A stretch of 38,216 nucleotides of DNA from Rhizobium croatiense (GCF_019793465.1 NZ_JAILYJ010000028.1:1-38216), one strand, 5' to 3'; counted from the stretch's first letter, positions 24,037 to 33,276 are shown. The notes: generated from the sequence alone by a model not told the origin. A program made the numbers and translations.

Positions 24037-27000
24037 ATGCAGTCAATCAAGAAAGCGCTTAGGTGGCAATGGCTCCGTGTCGGCGGGGCGGCGATCGTAT
24101 GTGCCTTAATCTTCACGCTCGGACCGCATATCTCGGTCGGAGGATTTGCGCCGCTTGACAGCCTTCGCAGCCAGATCGCGGCATCGATGCTGATTCCGGT
24201 CGGATACACCGTGATCTACTTGATCCAGTCCCAGCTTTACAAGGTTCAGGCCTATTTTGAAGACCTCGTCCAATCACGAGTGTCGGGAGCGCTGGACGCG
24301 GGTGGGGCCGAGCAGAAGAAGGGAGACCCAAGGCCTTCCGACCGAAGTGTGGGGCAAGCCAGCACGCTTGCTGAAAGAGAGCTGGAGGCGATTCGTCATC
24401 GTTTCCGCGAGACCCTTACCACACTCAAGGGGCGCCGCTACGCAGGAGGTATCAGCAGGCGGTGGCTCTATCAGCGGCCCTGGTATGTGATGATCGGTCC
24501 GCCCAACTCGGGGAAGACCACAGCAATAGTCAATTCCGGGCTCAGCTTTCCGATGGCGGCGAGGTCCGGTCTGAGAGCCGCCGGTGGGTTAGCGGGTACG
24601 GAAAACTGCGACTGGTGGATCACCGATGACGCGGTGTTCGTCGACACTGCTGGGCGCTACACGATACAGGAGGGTGATGCAGACCGGGACAAAGCGGTTT
24701 GGCGTGGCTTGCTTCGTATGCTCAGACGCTCCCGGCCACGGCAGCCGCTGAACGGTGTCTTAGTCACGATCGCAATCAGCGAGCTGAATTCTACATCCGA
24801 GGAAGTGCTCGCCGATCGCGCGCGCTGTATCCGTGAGCGGCTCCTCGAAGTGTACAGGGAGCTTCGCCTGCAACTGCCGATTTATGTGCTTTTCACTAAG
24901 AGCGATCTGCTGGCGGGATTTGTTGAATTCTTCGACGATCTGGGTCGCGAGGGGCGGGAGGCGGTGTGGGGGTTCACCTATGCGCAAGAGGCGTCGGAGG
25001 ACGAAGGCGATCCGATGGCGTTTGCCGCAGCATACGATGCGCTTGTTGGCCGCCTAAACGAAAGGCTGCTTGAACGAATGCAGCACGAAAGCAACCTCCA
25101 GCGTCGCGCGCTCATGTTCGGCTTCCCACAGCAGGTCGCTAGCCTCAAGCACCTGACGCAACAGTTCTTGAAGGAAGCCTTTGGCGGGAATTCGTTCCAG
25201 GAACCGCTTATGCTCCGCGGCGTCTACTTCTTAAGCGGCACGCAAATTGGCATGCCCTTCGATCGACTTGCGAACGCCAGATCTCAGACCTTCGAGATCG
25301 CTCAGCCGCCCTGTACAGCGCTTCGTGGCCCGGGCCGTGGTTATTTCATCAGCCGGCTGCTGCGCGAAGTCGTTTTCGCCGAAGCTGGGCTCGTCGATGC
25401 CAATCACCGCTTCGATCGGCGCCAGCGGCGGATCCGGTATGGCGCCTACACGATGATAGCGGCGGTCATTGTTACCGCCAGCGTCTTATGGACGTTCAGC
25501 TATATTCGGAATGTTCAGCTGATCGAGAGCGTTCGCCTAATGGCTGGCAGCTATGCCAGAGGGGCCGAAAAGCTGAAGCTCGACCGGGTTGAGAGTGGCG
25601 ATCTTCGACCCATCCTGCCACTGCTTCAGCGGCTGCGTGATGCCAACGGCGACAGCGCGGGCGGCCCCCTATCAAGTTCGGGTCTCGACCAGAGTAAGAA
25701 AATCAAGGTTCAGACGCTCGCGGCGTACCGCCGCGCCGTGAACACCATCCTGCTGCCGCGGCTGATGTTCCGGTTGGAAACCTTATTGGTCGAGCGGCAC
25801 GACGATGATCAGTTCGTCTACCAGGCGTTAAAGGTTTACCTGATGCTGGGTCAGCAGGGTCCGCTCCAGCGCGCGGTCGTCAAGAACTGGATGGCTGCCG
25901 ACTGGCGAGTGATGTTTCCGGCCGAAGCCGATGCCGGCCTGCGCAGCGCGCTCGCTGATCACCTGGATGCACTCATGGAAGGGCCGCTGCCCCATAGTGA
26001 GCTTAATGGCGAACTGATCGAGAGGAGCCGCGCGAAGCTCCAGACCGTCTCGATGGCGCGCCGCGTCCTCGACATCATCGCGACCAGTCCCGAAGCCTCG
26101 CGGGCGCCAACCTGGCGTCTGGCCGACCATGCCGGGCCGCTGGCGCAGGGCGTCCTGGCTCGCAAATCGGGACAGCCGCTCAGCGAGGGGGTTCCTGGCA
26201 TCTACACGAGGGCGGGGTTTTACGGAACCTTCCTGCGATTGCTGCCGCAAGTGGCTGACGCTGTCGCTGCAGAAGGCTGGGTTCTCGACTCACAGGTAGT
26301 CGCGCCGATTGCAGCCGGTGATGTGAGCCAGAAGCTGCGGCGTTCGGCGGCGGATCTCTACGCTCAGGAGTTCGCGTTGCGCTGGGACCAGCTCATTGGC
26401 GATATGTCCATCCGCCCCTCTGGGGGTATCGATGACGCGCTGCGCACCTTGAACACGCTGTCCGCGCCGACGTCACCAATGCGCCTGTTCCTTTTCGCGG
26501 CGGCGCAGGAGCTAAAGCTCAAGCAACCACCGGCTCCCGAGGACGGCTTGACGAAAGGTGACAGTGTCCCCCAGGGCGAGGTGTTGCCAAGCGAGCTCGA
26601 GGCACTGTTCCGGTCCCAACCGGCCGCGGACACGCCTGAAGCTCACGTCCAGCTCTATATGGGCGATCATTTCCGGTGGCTGCACCAGCTGGTCGAAGTG
26701 CCGTCGAACAGCCAAGCGGGCGCGCAGGCGCCGATTGACAGTGCTCTCCGGGATCTTGGCGAACTGTATCGCTCCCTCAGCCAGGCGCAGGGGCTGGCGG
26801 GTTCGAACATCTTGGAACACAACGGGCAGGCGGGCGTCGCCATCCAACAGATCGAGGCGGGGGCGGCCGATCTGCCCGAACCCATCCGGCAATGGATCCT
26901 CGGCCTCAGCCGCCACAGCTCGGACTTAACCGTCAGCGGCATGAGGCGCGGGTTGGCGAGCGGTTGGGCGGGCGGCCCCGGCGATTTGTGCCGACGGGCT

Positions 27001-27642
27001 ACCGAAGGACGGTATCCCTTCGCGAGCGGATCCCGCCGGGATATCCCTTTGAGCGATTTCGCCCGGCTGTTCGGCCGCAAGGCGGAGATCGACACTTTCT
27101 TCGCCGAGAACCTTTCCCCATTCGTCGACAAATCCAAAGGCTCGTGGCAGTTTCGGCCAACGAGCGGTGTCGATTTCCCTATCGGCCGCAATACCTTGGC
27201 CCAGTTCCAACGGGCAGCCACGATCCGCGACACCATGTTCGATGATGCCGGCAAGGTGTCAGTTGGATTCCTGCTCACCGTCGCCGAGACCGATCCGTTG
27301 ACAGACCAGGTGGTGGTAGACATCGACGGCCAGCGCCTCGAACATCGACGAGGAACAGCCGCCGCGGCCATGCATTTCCATTGGCCTACGGCCGGCGGCG
27401 TCGGCGGCGCTTCCGTCGCTTTCATCGGTTTTCAAGGCGCCACCCTCTCCAAGAGCGGCCATTGGGCGCTGTTTCGCCTCTTAAATGAGGCGGATAAGCA
27501 GCCATTGGGAGGAGGGGACCTTATTCAGGTACGACTGGTGTCCGGTCGCCATTGGGCGGTTTTTAACCTCCAGCCTGACAGCGTGATGAGCCCGTTGTCC
27601 CGCAATCTGTTGTCAGAATTCCGATGTCCAGATTTCTTATGA
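24037..27642 (+). CDS. tssM: T6SS membrane-complex protein TssM (IcmF)
   Basis: The 1201-residue product has two N-terminal membrane spans (about residues 15-29 and 48-64) and a cytoplasmic NTPase-like domain with the Walker A motif GPPNSGKT at 154-161. A third span lies at about 468-490 (TMIAAVIVTASVLWTFSY), and a long periplasmic part ends in the typical TssM tail NLLSEFRCPDFL. Internal blocks such as VFVDTAGRYTIQEGDADRDK and LPIYVLFTKSDLLAGFVEFF are diagnostic of IcmF proteins. TssM spans the envelope with TssL. The start at 24037 follows the tssL stop by nine bases. The frame is intact, including the nucleotide-binding motif. Confidence 0.96.
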   Translation: MQSIKKALRWQWLRVGGAAIVCALIFTLGPHISVGGFAPLDSLRSQIAASMLIPVGYTVIYLIQSQLYKVQAYFEDLVQSRVSGALDAGGAEQKKGDPRPSDRSVGQASTLAERELEAIRHRFRETLTTLKGRRYAGGISRRWLYQRPWYVMIGPPNSGKTTAIVNSGLSFPMAARSGLRAAGGLAGTENCDWWITDDAVFVDTAGRYTIQEGDADRDKAVWRGLLRMLRRSRPRQPLNGVLVTIAISELNSTSEEVLADRARCIRERLLEVYRELRLQLPIYVLFTKSDLLAGFVEFFDDLGREGREAVWGFTYAQEASEDEGDPMAFAAAYDALVGRLNERLLERMQHESNLQRRALMFGFPQQVASLKHLTQQFLKEAFGGNSFQEPLMLRGVYFLSGTQIGMPFDRLANARSQTFEIAQPPCTALRGPGRGYFISRLLREVVFAEAGLVDANHRFDRRQRRIRYGAYTMIAAVIVTASVLWTFSYIRNVQLIESVRLMAGSYARGAEKLKLDRVESGDLRPILPLLQRLRDANGDSAGGPLSSSGLDQSKKIKVQTLAAYRRAVNTILLPRLMFRLETLLVERHDDDQFVYQALKVYLMLGQQGPLQRAVVKNWMAADWRVMFPAEADAGLRSALADHLDALMEGPLPHSELNGELIERSRAKLQTVSMARRVLDIIATSPEASRAPTWRLADHAGPLAQGVLARKSGQPLSEGVPGIYTRAGFYGTFLRLLPQVADAVAAEGWVLDSQVVAPIAAGDVSQKLRRSAADLYAQEFALRWDQLIGDMSIRPSGGIDDALRTLNTLSAPTSPMRLFLFAAAQELKLKQPPAPEDGLTKGDSVPQGEVLPSELEALFRSQPAADTPEAHVQLYMGDHFRWLHQLVEVPSNSQAGAQAPIDSALRDLGELYRSLSQAQGLAGSNILEHNGQAGVAIQQIEAGAADLPEPIRQWILGLSRHSSDLTVSGMRRGLASGWAGGPGDLCRRATEGRYPFASGSRRDIPLSDFARLFGRKAEIDTFFAENLSPFVDKSKGSWQFRPTSGVDFPIGRNTLAQFQRAATIRDTMFDDAGKVSVGFLLTVAETDPLTDQVVVDIDGQRLEHRRGTAAAAMHFHWPTAGGVGGASVAFIGFQGATLSKSGHWALFRLLNEADKQPLGGGDLIQVRLVSGRHWAVFNLQPDSVMSPLSRNLLSEFRCPDFL

Positions 27643-27938
27643 ACGCCGGGATAGCATCCGACTGGCGCTGGGAAAGCCCTATGGGGTCACGAGACGCCCA
27701 CGCAGGTCTGCGGCGGGAGAGGTCGGCATGTCGGTTGCCGGCCGGATCGGAGGCGGTCACGGCTGCGACTGGCGGCGATCGTCGCTTGATCTCGGCGCGC
27801 CGCTTTCCCGCTCGACTAGACCGCTGGAGAGCGCGGTCACCTCCATCAGGCAGATCTTCGGGAAGTTGGGTGATCAGATCCTGTCCCACCCTATCAACCG
27901 ACGTACACTGATCTAGAACAGGAAACTGGAGAGATATA
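27643..27938. other. Gap between tssM and the 538-residue gene
   Basis: About 300 bp with two short overlapping frames rich in Arg and Ser and no recognisable motif. T6SS operons often carry tagF or a phosphatase after tssM, but I see no convincing remnant of either here. Confidence 0.4.
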
Positions 27939-29555
27939 ATGGCCGGAATGAAGCACAATAGGACAAGAGCGAAGAAATTTCTGCAGTTGATCGACCAGAC
28001 GAAGAACAGAGCGGATTTGGAGTTCTGCTTTGCGGTTGGCACGGTTGGCGATCTGCGGAAGCCTGCTGTCCTGGTGAGTAAGAAAAAGCTCAATGGATTG
28101 GCACAAACTTTGAAAAACATGCCTTTTGAAGATGATGAGGATAGTAGTAAGGAGAACTTTTCGCTTCTGCGGAGAGGCACGGGCAGGATGAACGAAAACG
28201 GCGTTATCCTCGTCAAGTTGGCTGATGGTGGAAAGGCCGGGTTCCCGCAGGTCCAAAAGGTGATGAAGAAGTATTTCGTGAACTTCCGCATGAGGTTGCC
28301 TGACATGCAGGAAGCAGGAATCTTAACTGAAGAAGACATTCAGCAGTTTGAGATGAACGCCGAGGAGAACTCCCAATTTCTTCCACCCGACGACTCTGAA
28401 GAATTCAATCGGCCGATGACGGCGCTCGATAGCGCGGAAGGGAACTCTGCAGGGAGTGTTGAGGAAACTGAAGAGAGAAGCAAGCGTGAAGGCGGGGCTG
28501 AGCTCCTGGAGCAGCTTCTCCCGGAAGTGAAGGAGGGGATTGCCGCCGCGGCCGCGACCATTTCCAATCACGCAGTAAGTCTCAGCGCGCAAATTGGCGC
28601 GGGACAGACCGCAGAGTTGTCCCATCTGACCACGAAGATCGCGGATTGGCTGCAACGTGTGCTGGCTGCGACGCCTCCGGAAGAGCAGGAGGCAACGTTG
28701 CACAACTTCGCCGGCCGACTTCTGTTGATGCTGGCCTATCCTGAGAATCTGCGAAATCTTCAATATGTGGATGACATGCCCGATGGGGCGGGGCAGGGCG
28801 AGACAAACGGCGACCGCCGCGAAGAGGTCGTGGTGAATGGGATCGATCTGAACAGAGTTCCAACGGGCGCTCTCGATCAAGACGAGGTAGTAGAGTCCTT
28901 GTTCCGTCTGATCAAGGCAAAGGCTCAGGAGCGACAGCTTTCTTATCCGCTAGAGAACGCGAATTCTGAGAGGATTGCGAAGATAGTGTCGTCGCAATGG
29001 CCGAAGGAACTAGGCGATGCAGCCCGTAGGCGCGCGGTTGTGGAGCGTCTGATCGCAGCGGTGGTCCCGCGGCCCGGTAACGATGATCAACTTCTGGTCC
29101 TTCTTGGCATCGCAGACCAGCCCGAACGGACCAAATCCATCGAGAACTCGGTCGAAAGTATCATAGCTATATGGCAGGCTTATCTCGACACTGCCTTGAC
29201 GCTGCGGGATGAGGTAAAGAGCAAGATCAACCAGATGGTCGATGTGGAAGCCCGCGGCGGAACGTGGAGGTATGTCGACGACATCTTCCTGCAGTTCGGA
29301 GGAGAGCTTTCAGATCAGCTCTCCGCCATCACCGAACGCAACGGTGAGGCACTGTCGAGCGCGACCGAGCGTGTCCGAACCACAGTCCAGAAGAAGCTCG
29401 ATTATCTCAACGGCAGCGACATTGTAGCCATGCTTGACAATCCTCCAATCGACATCGGTCCGGGCACTATAGGGCAGACGCTGCGGGAAGGGCTCGCGGC
29501 CATCACCGATGGACTGAAGCGCATCGAAACCTCGCGCGCCGCGCCCGCCGCGTAA
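27939..29555 (+). CDS. Unknown 538-residue protein downstream of tssM
   Basis: The ATG at 27939 is preceded by GGAGAG at seven bases. The protein is soluble, with no signal peptide or membrane segment and a single Cys. The first 140 residues are Lys-rich and look like a compact mixed domain (KNRADLEFCFAVGTVGDLRK, VLVSKKKLNGLAQTLKNMPF, FPQVQKVMKKYFVNFRMRLP). An acidic linker follows at about 140-190. The rest is long amphipathic helix, including VESIIAIWQAYLDTALTLRD and a 460-535 segment that could coil. Local base composition is less GC-rich than the T6SS genes, which hints at separate acquisition. Position after tssM suggests a T6SS-linked role such as effector, adaptor or immunity protein, but no motif supports a specific one. 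I do not recognise the family. Confidence 0.75.
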   Translation: MAGMKHNRTRAKKFLQLIDQTKNRADLEFCFAVGTVGDLRKPAVLVSKKKLNGLAQTLKNMPFEDDEDSSKENFSLLRRGTGRMNENGVILVKLADGGKAGFPQVQKVMKKYFVNFRMRLPDMQEAGILTEEDIQQFEMNAEENSQFLPPDDSEEFNRPMTALDSAEGNSAGSVEETEERSKREGGAELLEQLLPEVKEGIAAAAATISNHAVSLSAQIGAGQTAELSHLTTKIADWLQRVLAATPPEEQEATLHNFAGRLLLMLAYPENLRNLQYVDDMPDGAGQGETNGDRREEVVVNGIDLNRVPTGALDQDEVVESLFRLIKAKAQERQLSYPLENANSERIAKIVSSQWPKELGDAARRRAVVERLIAAVVPRPGNDDQLLVLLGIADQPERTKSIENSVESIIAIWQAYLDTALTLRDEVKSKINQMVDVEARGGTWRYVDDIFLQFGGELSDQLSAITERNGEALSSATERVRTTVQKKLDYLNGSDIVAMLDNPPIDIGPGTIGQTLREGLAAITDGLKRIETSRAAPAA

Positions 29556-29675
29556 TAATCGCCTGTCTCGATGCCGGCCGACCCACCGGAAGGCCGGGCG
29601 AGCAGGCCATCAACGGCCTCATCAGCGACGGAAGGAGTTCCGCCGCTCAGGTGGGTCAGCGAAGCGGTGAAGGAG

Positions 29676-29901
29676 CGGCGCACCAACAGAGGCTCTTCGG
29701 CTCTTCTTCATCGGCTGCCGCTTCAACGACCAGATGCTGCGCACCTACGCCCGACAGATCATGACGCGATCCAACGCACCACGTTTTGCGGTGCTGGATG
29801 CGGCAGCGCCGACCAACAACCAACGCCGTTTCCTTGCAGCAAGCCCGATCACGCTTATCGACGTGCCGACTGGCGAAGCTGCGGCTAGGCTTATCGGCTG
29901 A
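29676..29901 (+). pseudogene. C-terminal fragment of a SIR2-like protein
   Basis: The plus-strand frame ending in TGA at 29899 reads LFFIGCRFNDQMLRTYARQI, then MTRSNAPRFAVLDAAAP, TNNQRRFLAASPITLIDVPT and GEAAARLIG. The pattern GCRFxDQxLRxYARQI...RS...AV...LTxNExxFL...IxxID.P matches the C-terminus of SIR2-like proteins that occur in rhizobial symbiosis regions. The NAD-binding N-terminal part is absent, so it is a fragment. Confidence 0.5.
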
Positions 29902-30055
29902 AAACCAGAGTAGAGAAGGAGTGTTGCGGGTACGACGATACACGAGGATTTCGGAGGTCGGTCGTCGGCACCGACGTCGGAGGCGGATTTGCCGTAAACG
30001 TTGATCATCACGGCCGCTGTTTGAAAGTGCCGCTCGCCTTGCTATGAATCCACCC

Positions 30056-30102
30056 ATCCCTTTTTTGCACGCATTCCATCCAAACAAACAATTTTACTGG
30101 TC
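30056..30102 (+). promoter_or_regulatory. nod box (NodD-dependent promoter element)
   Basis: The right half ATCCAAACAAACAATTTTAC then TGGTC is close to the nod-box consensus ATCCAAACAATCGATTTTAC then CAATC. The left half begins ATCC at 30056 and matches about 14 of 22 consensus positions. The span is exactly the canonical 47 bp. It lies 66 bp upstream of a nodA remnant on the same strand. NodD with flavonoid would activate transcription rightwards from here. Confidence 0.75.
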
Positions 30103-30168
30103 AAAACAATTGCCCTTAGAAAAAACGCTGAAGAGCGCTGTGCAGAACGATTGTGTGGAGTTCTAAAA

Positions 30169-30225
30169 ATGGGTCCTCAGGTTCGGTAGAGACTGTGCTG
30201 GAAAACGAGTTGGAGCACTCTGTCA
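30169..30225 (+). pseudogene. nodA: 5' remnant of nodA
   Basis: After the ATG at 30169 (GTGGAG upstream) the bases CAGGTTCGG, AGAGACTGTGCTGG and AACGAGTTGGAGC follow the 5' end of rhizobial nodA, whose protein begins MRSxVxWxLCWENELxLSDH. The first Trp codon is TAG here and one G is missing after TGCTGG, so the frame is dead. Homology ends after about 55 bp. NodA is the N-acyltransferase that acylates the Nod-factor backbone. Confidence 0.55.
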
Positions 30226-30728
30226 GTTGCCTGGCCTCGATTGTTATCACGTTGGACGTGATCGGCCAAATCTTGGCCGTTGCTTCTGCCGTTTCAGTGC
30301 TAATGGGCTCTCACAAGAAGCACTGTTGCCTGGTCGACTAAATCTGTGAGTGCATCCCTCACAATGACTAGAAGCCAGAGCAGGCGCGCTCGCAGCCGCA
30401 AGGACATGATCTGCGCCTTTTGCAGGAACACCAAACCTCGTGATTTTCTTGCGGCTGTCGGGCCGAAATATGAAGGACTGAGTAATGTGGATAGATTACG
30501 TGGCAGTTCTGCTGCAAATGCTTCGGTCAGGGTTTCCGTGCGGCGTCGCAACTATAGCATCAAGAAGGTTGCGCAGCATCGATTGTCGGCAATGTCGCCG
30601 AGCCGGTCGCTATTAGTATCGGCTTCGCCTGTGAGCTCTATCTGACACGTCAAACACAAGCTTTGAACTTACGAAAGCCGGCGGTCGGGCCAGAGCGACC
30701 TACCTTTCGAAACGGACTGGAGAGCAAC
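30226..30728. other. Stretch between nodA and nolO remnants
   Basis: About 500 bp in which nodB, nodC and following genes would be expected in an intact nod operon. Only short frames without recognisable Nod motifs are present, so the operon interior appears deleted and replaced or eroded. Confidence 0.4.
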
Positions 30729-31244
30729 ATGCTGTGTCTAGGGCTGAGTGGGCGTCTAAGCAGAGTCTACGAAAATTCGTTCGATCTACCGAACAGCTTT
30801 ATGCACAATGGGGCTGCGGTTCGCGTTCGCGACGGCCGAGTGATAGCGGCAGTCGAAGAGGAACGGCCTAACCGAATCAAGCACTCCAACACGCTACCAA
30901 TTCGTTCGATTCAATATTGCCTCGCATCTGCAGGTGTTCAGCTTAGCGACATCGACCGCATCGCGTATTATGCAACCGAGGCCTATTGCAACGCTGTGCT
31001 CGAGCGCGTGCGCCTCTCTCACCCAAGCACCCCAGTATCGGATGCGAGGCTGTTGCAACGGGCTCGGGGAGGTCGACACGGGCTCTATATTCCTGTGGGA
31101 CACCCCGATGTTCCATGTGATCGCCATCGTCACACAGATCTGGCCGCCCATTGGACGCGTGATGGCACAATGCCATGGAGGTTGTCACCCGCGCTCCACC
31201 GCCGAGATGAACTCGAAAACGTTGGACCCGGAATTGATTGTTGA
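30729..31244 (+). pseudogene. nolO: 5' fragment of nolO-type carbamoyltransferase
   Basis: The ATG at 30729 has GGAGAG five bases upstream. About 130 residues match the N-terminus of the NodU/NolO carbamoyltransferase family: MLCLGLSGRLSRVYENSFDL, HNGAAVRVRDGRVIAAVEEE, RPNRIKHSNTLPIRSIQYCL and ASAGVQLSDIDRIAYYATEA. Similarity stops near SDARLLQRARGG and the remaining 60 residues are frameshifted filler, whereas the family is about 600-680 residues. NolO carbamoylates the non-reducing end of Nod factors. The symbol is my best recognition; another carbamoyltransferase is possible. It sits downstream of the nod box and nodA scrap, consistent with a collapsed nod operon. Confidence 0.65.
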
Positions 31245-31256
31245 GGAATGAACTTC

Positions 31257-32258
31257 ATGAAACGCAATGTAGAAAAAGAGGTGACGGATCAACTCGCTTA
31301 TAGGCGAAAGATGTTGCAAGATTGGAGAGGAGAGCGCCTCACTGGACACCAGATAAACCTAGCATCAATAGACCTCAACCTCCTGGTGGCGCTCGAGGCT
31401 CTGCTCGAATACCGGAACGTGACGCACGCGGGCCAGCACATCGGGCGGAGTCAACCGGCGATGAGCCGGGCACTGGGAAGGCTGCGCGGCTTGTTCAATG
31501 ATGATCTCCTGGTGCGGTCTTCAACGGGTTTGATCCCAACGCCGCAAGGCGAACATTTGGCTCAAAGGCTGCCGTCGGCACTGCGTACGATCCGAGAGAT
31601 GGTGACAAGCCGCAGCGTAATCTCAAAAGAATGGGGGAGGGGGGCAACGCTGGCGATCCCCGATCATCAAGCTTTGGCTGTACTACCGCGCCTCCTGCCG
31701 TGGTTACGCGAGCGTGCCCCTCATCTCGACACACTCGCCTGTTTGCCGTTTGATCGTGCCGTGCGGGGGCTTGAGCAAGGTGATATTGATTTGGCCGTTG
31801 GGCATATCGACGTGCAACTGCCTGGCTATTTTCGGCGCAGTCTTTATACAGACCGCTTCGCGTGTTTGTTGCGCCACGGCCATCCAGCGCTGGCGCAGGA
31901 ATGGACGATCGACAACTTCGCGACCTTGCGTCACGCTGCCATCAGTACGGACTCCCCCGACCACTTCGGCCCGATCTACGACCACTTGCCCAACCTGCGA
32001 GCGGATCGTAGTCCCATACTTTTTTCCAGCGTTCTCACGGCAGCGGTGGTAGCTTCGGCAACGGATTTGGTATTGCTCGTCCCGCGCCGCGTTGCGACCC
32101 AAGTTTCCGCGATGCTGCCGCTTAGGGTTGTTGATCCACCCCTCGAGCCGGCACCGTACAAGGTCATGCTCATCTGGCACGAGCGGTGCCATCACGACCC
32201 GCAGCATAAATGGCTGCGCAAGGAGGTCGCCGCCGCGTTGGAGACGGGAGCGGACTGA
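31257..32258 (+). CDS. LysR-family transcriptional regulator
   Basis: The product (333 aa from the ATG at 31257; GAGGA lies nine bases upstream, while an in-frame ATG at 31248 is too close to it) has a LysR winged helix-turn-helix at about residues 36-97. It includes SIDLNLLVALEALLEYRNVT, HAGQHIGRSQPAMSRALGRL and RGLFNDDLLVRSSTGLIPTP. A periplasmic-binding-like effector domain follows (RGLEQGDIDLAVGHID, YTDRFACLLRHGHPALAQEW). The N-terminus is about 30 residues longer than usual. It is not NodD by sequence as far as I can judge. The frame is intact, which is striking among so many pseudogenes. Its 3' end overlaps the read-through frame of the opposing nifB fragment by about 90 bp. Confidence 0.9.
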   Translation: MKRNVEKEVTDQLAYRRKMLQDWRGERLTGHQINLASIDLNLLVALEALLEYRNVTHAGQHIGRSQPAMSRALGRLRGLFNDDLLVRSSTGLIPTPQGEHLAQRLPSALRTIREMVTSRSVISKEWGRGATLAIPDHQALAVLPRLLPWLRERAPHLDTLACLPFDRAVRGLEQGDIDLAVGHIDVQLPGYFRRSLYTDRFACLLRHGHPALAQEWTIDNFATLRHAAISTDSPDHFGPIYDHLPNLRADRSPILFSSVLTAAVVASATDLVLLVPRRVATQVSAMLPLRVVDPPLEPAPYKVMLIWHERCHHDPQHKWLRKEVAAALETGAD

Positions 32259-32469
32259 CACAAGAAGCGGGTGATCGGGATGCTCCTGAAGCATCAAAGA
32301 GAGCAACCGGGCATTTTGCGCGGGGAGGTGACCAAGGCCTCAGCGCTGCTGCGACCGAGAGTGCCCGGCATGTTGGACGAATATCGAGACTTGGCTGCCT
32401 ATGTGCTCGCGGGGCCTGCTTGTGTCCGGGCTTCTGCTGAGCTGCGGCACGGCCCGGCAGTGGCGCGGA

Positions 32470-33045
32470 TATCTTCGCGTCGACTCTCGGATCGACCATG
32501 TTGGTGGTGATCGTCAAGTGATCAACATTCATGTCAGCAAGCTCGCCGACACGGTCCGGCAGTGCCAGACCGTTGGTTGAAAGACACAGCTTGATATCGG
32601 GGATCTCTGTGGCTCCGCGTTCAAATGTCGCCTTTGTCTTCTTTCGGTCATAACAGGCATCGCTTGGTCCGGTGATAAAGAGCACGGAAAGCTGAGGGAC
32701 TTCATTGGCGACCGCAACGACCTTTCGCAGGGCCTGGTCAGGCGTCAGCTTTTCCGAGACGACCCCAGGCCGGCTTTCGTTGGCGCAGTATTTACGATCG
32801 CAGTAGTTGCACTGGATATTGCAGGCTGGTGCGGCTACGACGTGCATGCGCGCGAAATAGTAAACTTCTTCTGAATAGCAGGAAAGGTCCTTGATTTTCT
32901 CCCACACAGCCGGCTCGGCGTGGTGCGGCTTTGCGGACGAACCGCACAATGACGCGGCGCAAGCAGTGGACTTCGCTGTGGCCAGCAGTTGGTTCATGGT
33001 TGTCGTGCTGGTCAGGCTCTTGAGCGAAATCATTGGTGGGGACAT
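32470..33045 (-). pseudogene. nifB: 5' part of nifB (nitrogenase FeMo-cofactor synthesis), truncated
   Basis: The start at 33045 has GGAG six bases upstream. About 190 residues match NifB: SCYSEEVYYFARMHVVAAPA, the radical-SAM motif CNIQCNYC, CANESRPGVVSEKLTPDQAL, and IPDIKLCLSTNGLALPDRV with MNVDHLTIT. After VDPRVDAKI the match ends and an unrelated 99-residue tail is read to 32170. NifB normally exceeds 480 residues. Inside the retained part several conserved positions have changed, including loss of one residue in the RKYDCAN motif (here RKYCAN). The enzyme builds NifB-co, the core of the nitrogenase cofactor; this copy cannot. Confidence 0.85.
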
Positions 33046-33082
33046 TGAAGGCTCCGTTGCTGCTTAACATCGCGGTTCAAAA

Positions 33083-33098
33083 AGCAAGGGCCATGCCA
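33083..33098 (-). promoter_or_regulatory. Sigma-54 (-24/-12) promoter of nifB
   Basis: Read on the minus strand: TGGCATGGCCCTTGCT. This fits TGGCAC-N5-TTGCW with one change at the sixth base and the correct spacing between GG and GC. It lies about 40-55 bp upstream of the nifB start, as in functional nif promoters. Confidence 0.75.
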
Positions 33099-33172
33099 AT
33101 GCAAATAGTTAGGTTTTTCAGCGGGTTAGCGTTTTTTGTCCGGTTCCCTCCATTTGCTACCCGACATAGGGT

Positions 33173-33188
33173 TGTCAGGCATTTGACA
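33173..33188 (-). promoter_or_regulatory. NifA upstream activator sequence
   Basis: TGTCAGGCATTTGACA is a perfect TGT-N10-ACA element. It lies about 75-90 bp upstream of the sigma-54 element, the usual distance for NifA binding. It is also just downstream of the nifA fragment, matching the conserved nifA-nifB order. Confidence 0.75.
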
Positions 33189-33276
33189 ATAGACAGACAC
33201 CGGTAAAATGGCGGCTCGCCTCGAGTGCATGAGTTGAGGAGGGCAGGTCGGGCCGTTCGACCACACCAGGCTTAGA

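Noticed and set aside
26667..27425. A 252-codon minus-strand frame within tssM
   Set aside because: Shadow of a GC-rich coding region; composition is Ser/Arg/Pro-rich and there is no ribosome site.
31257..32258. LysR gene as nodD
   Set aside because: Beyond the general LysR helix-turn-helix, the segments typical of NodD were not seen, so only the family call is kept.
31704..32306. A 200-codon minus-strand frame antisense to the LysR gene
   Set aside because: The LysR frame matches its family along its length, and the antisense frame shows no motif.
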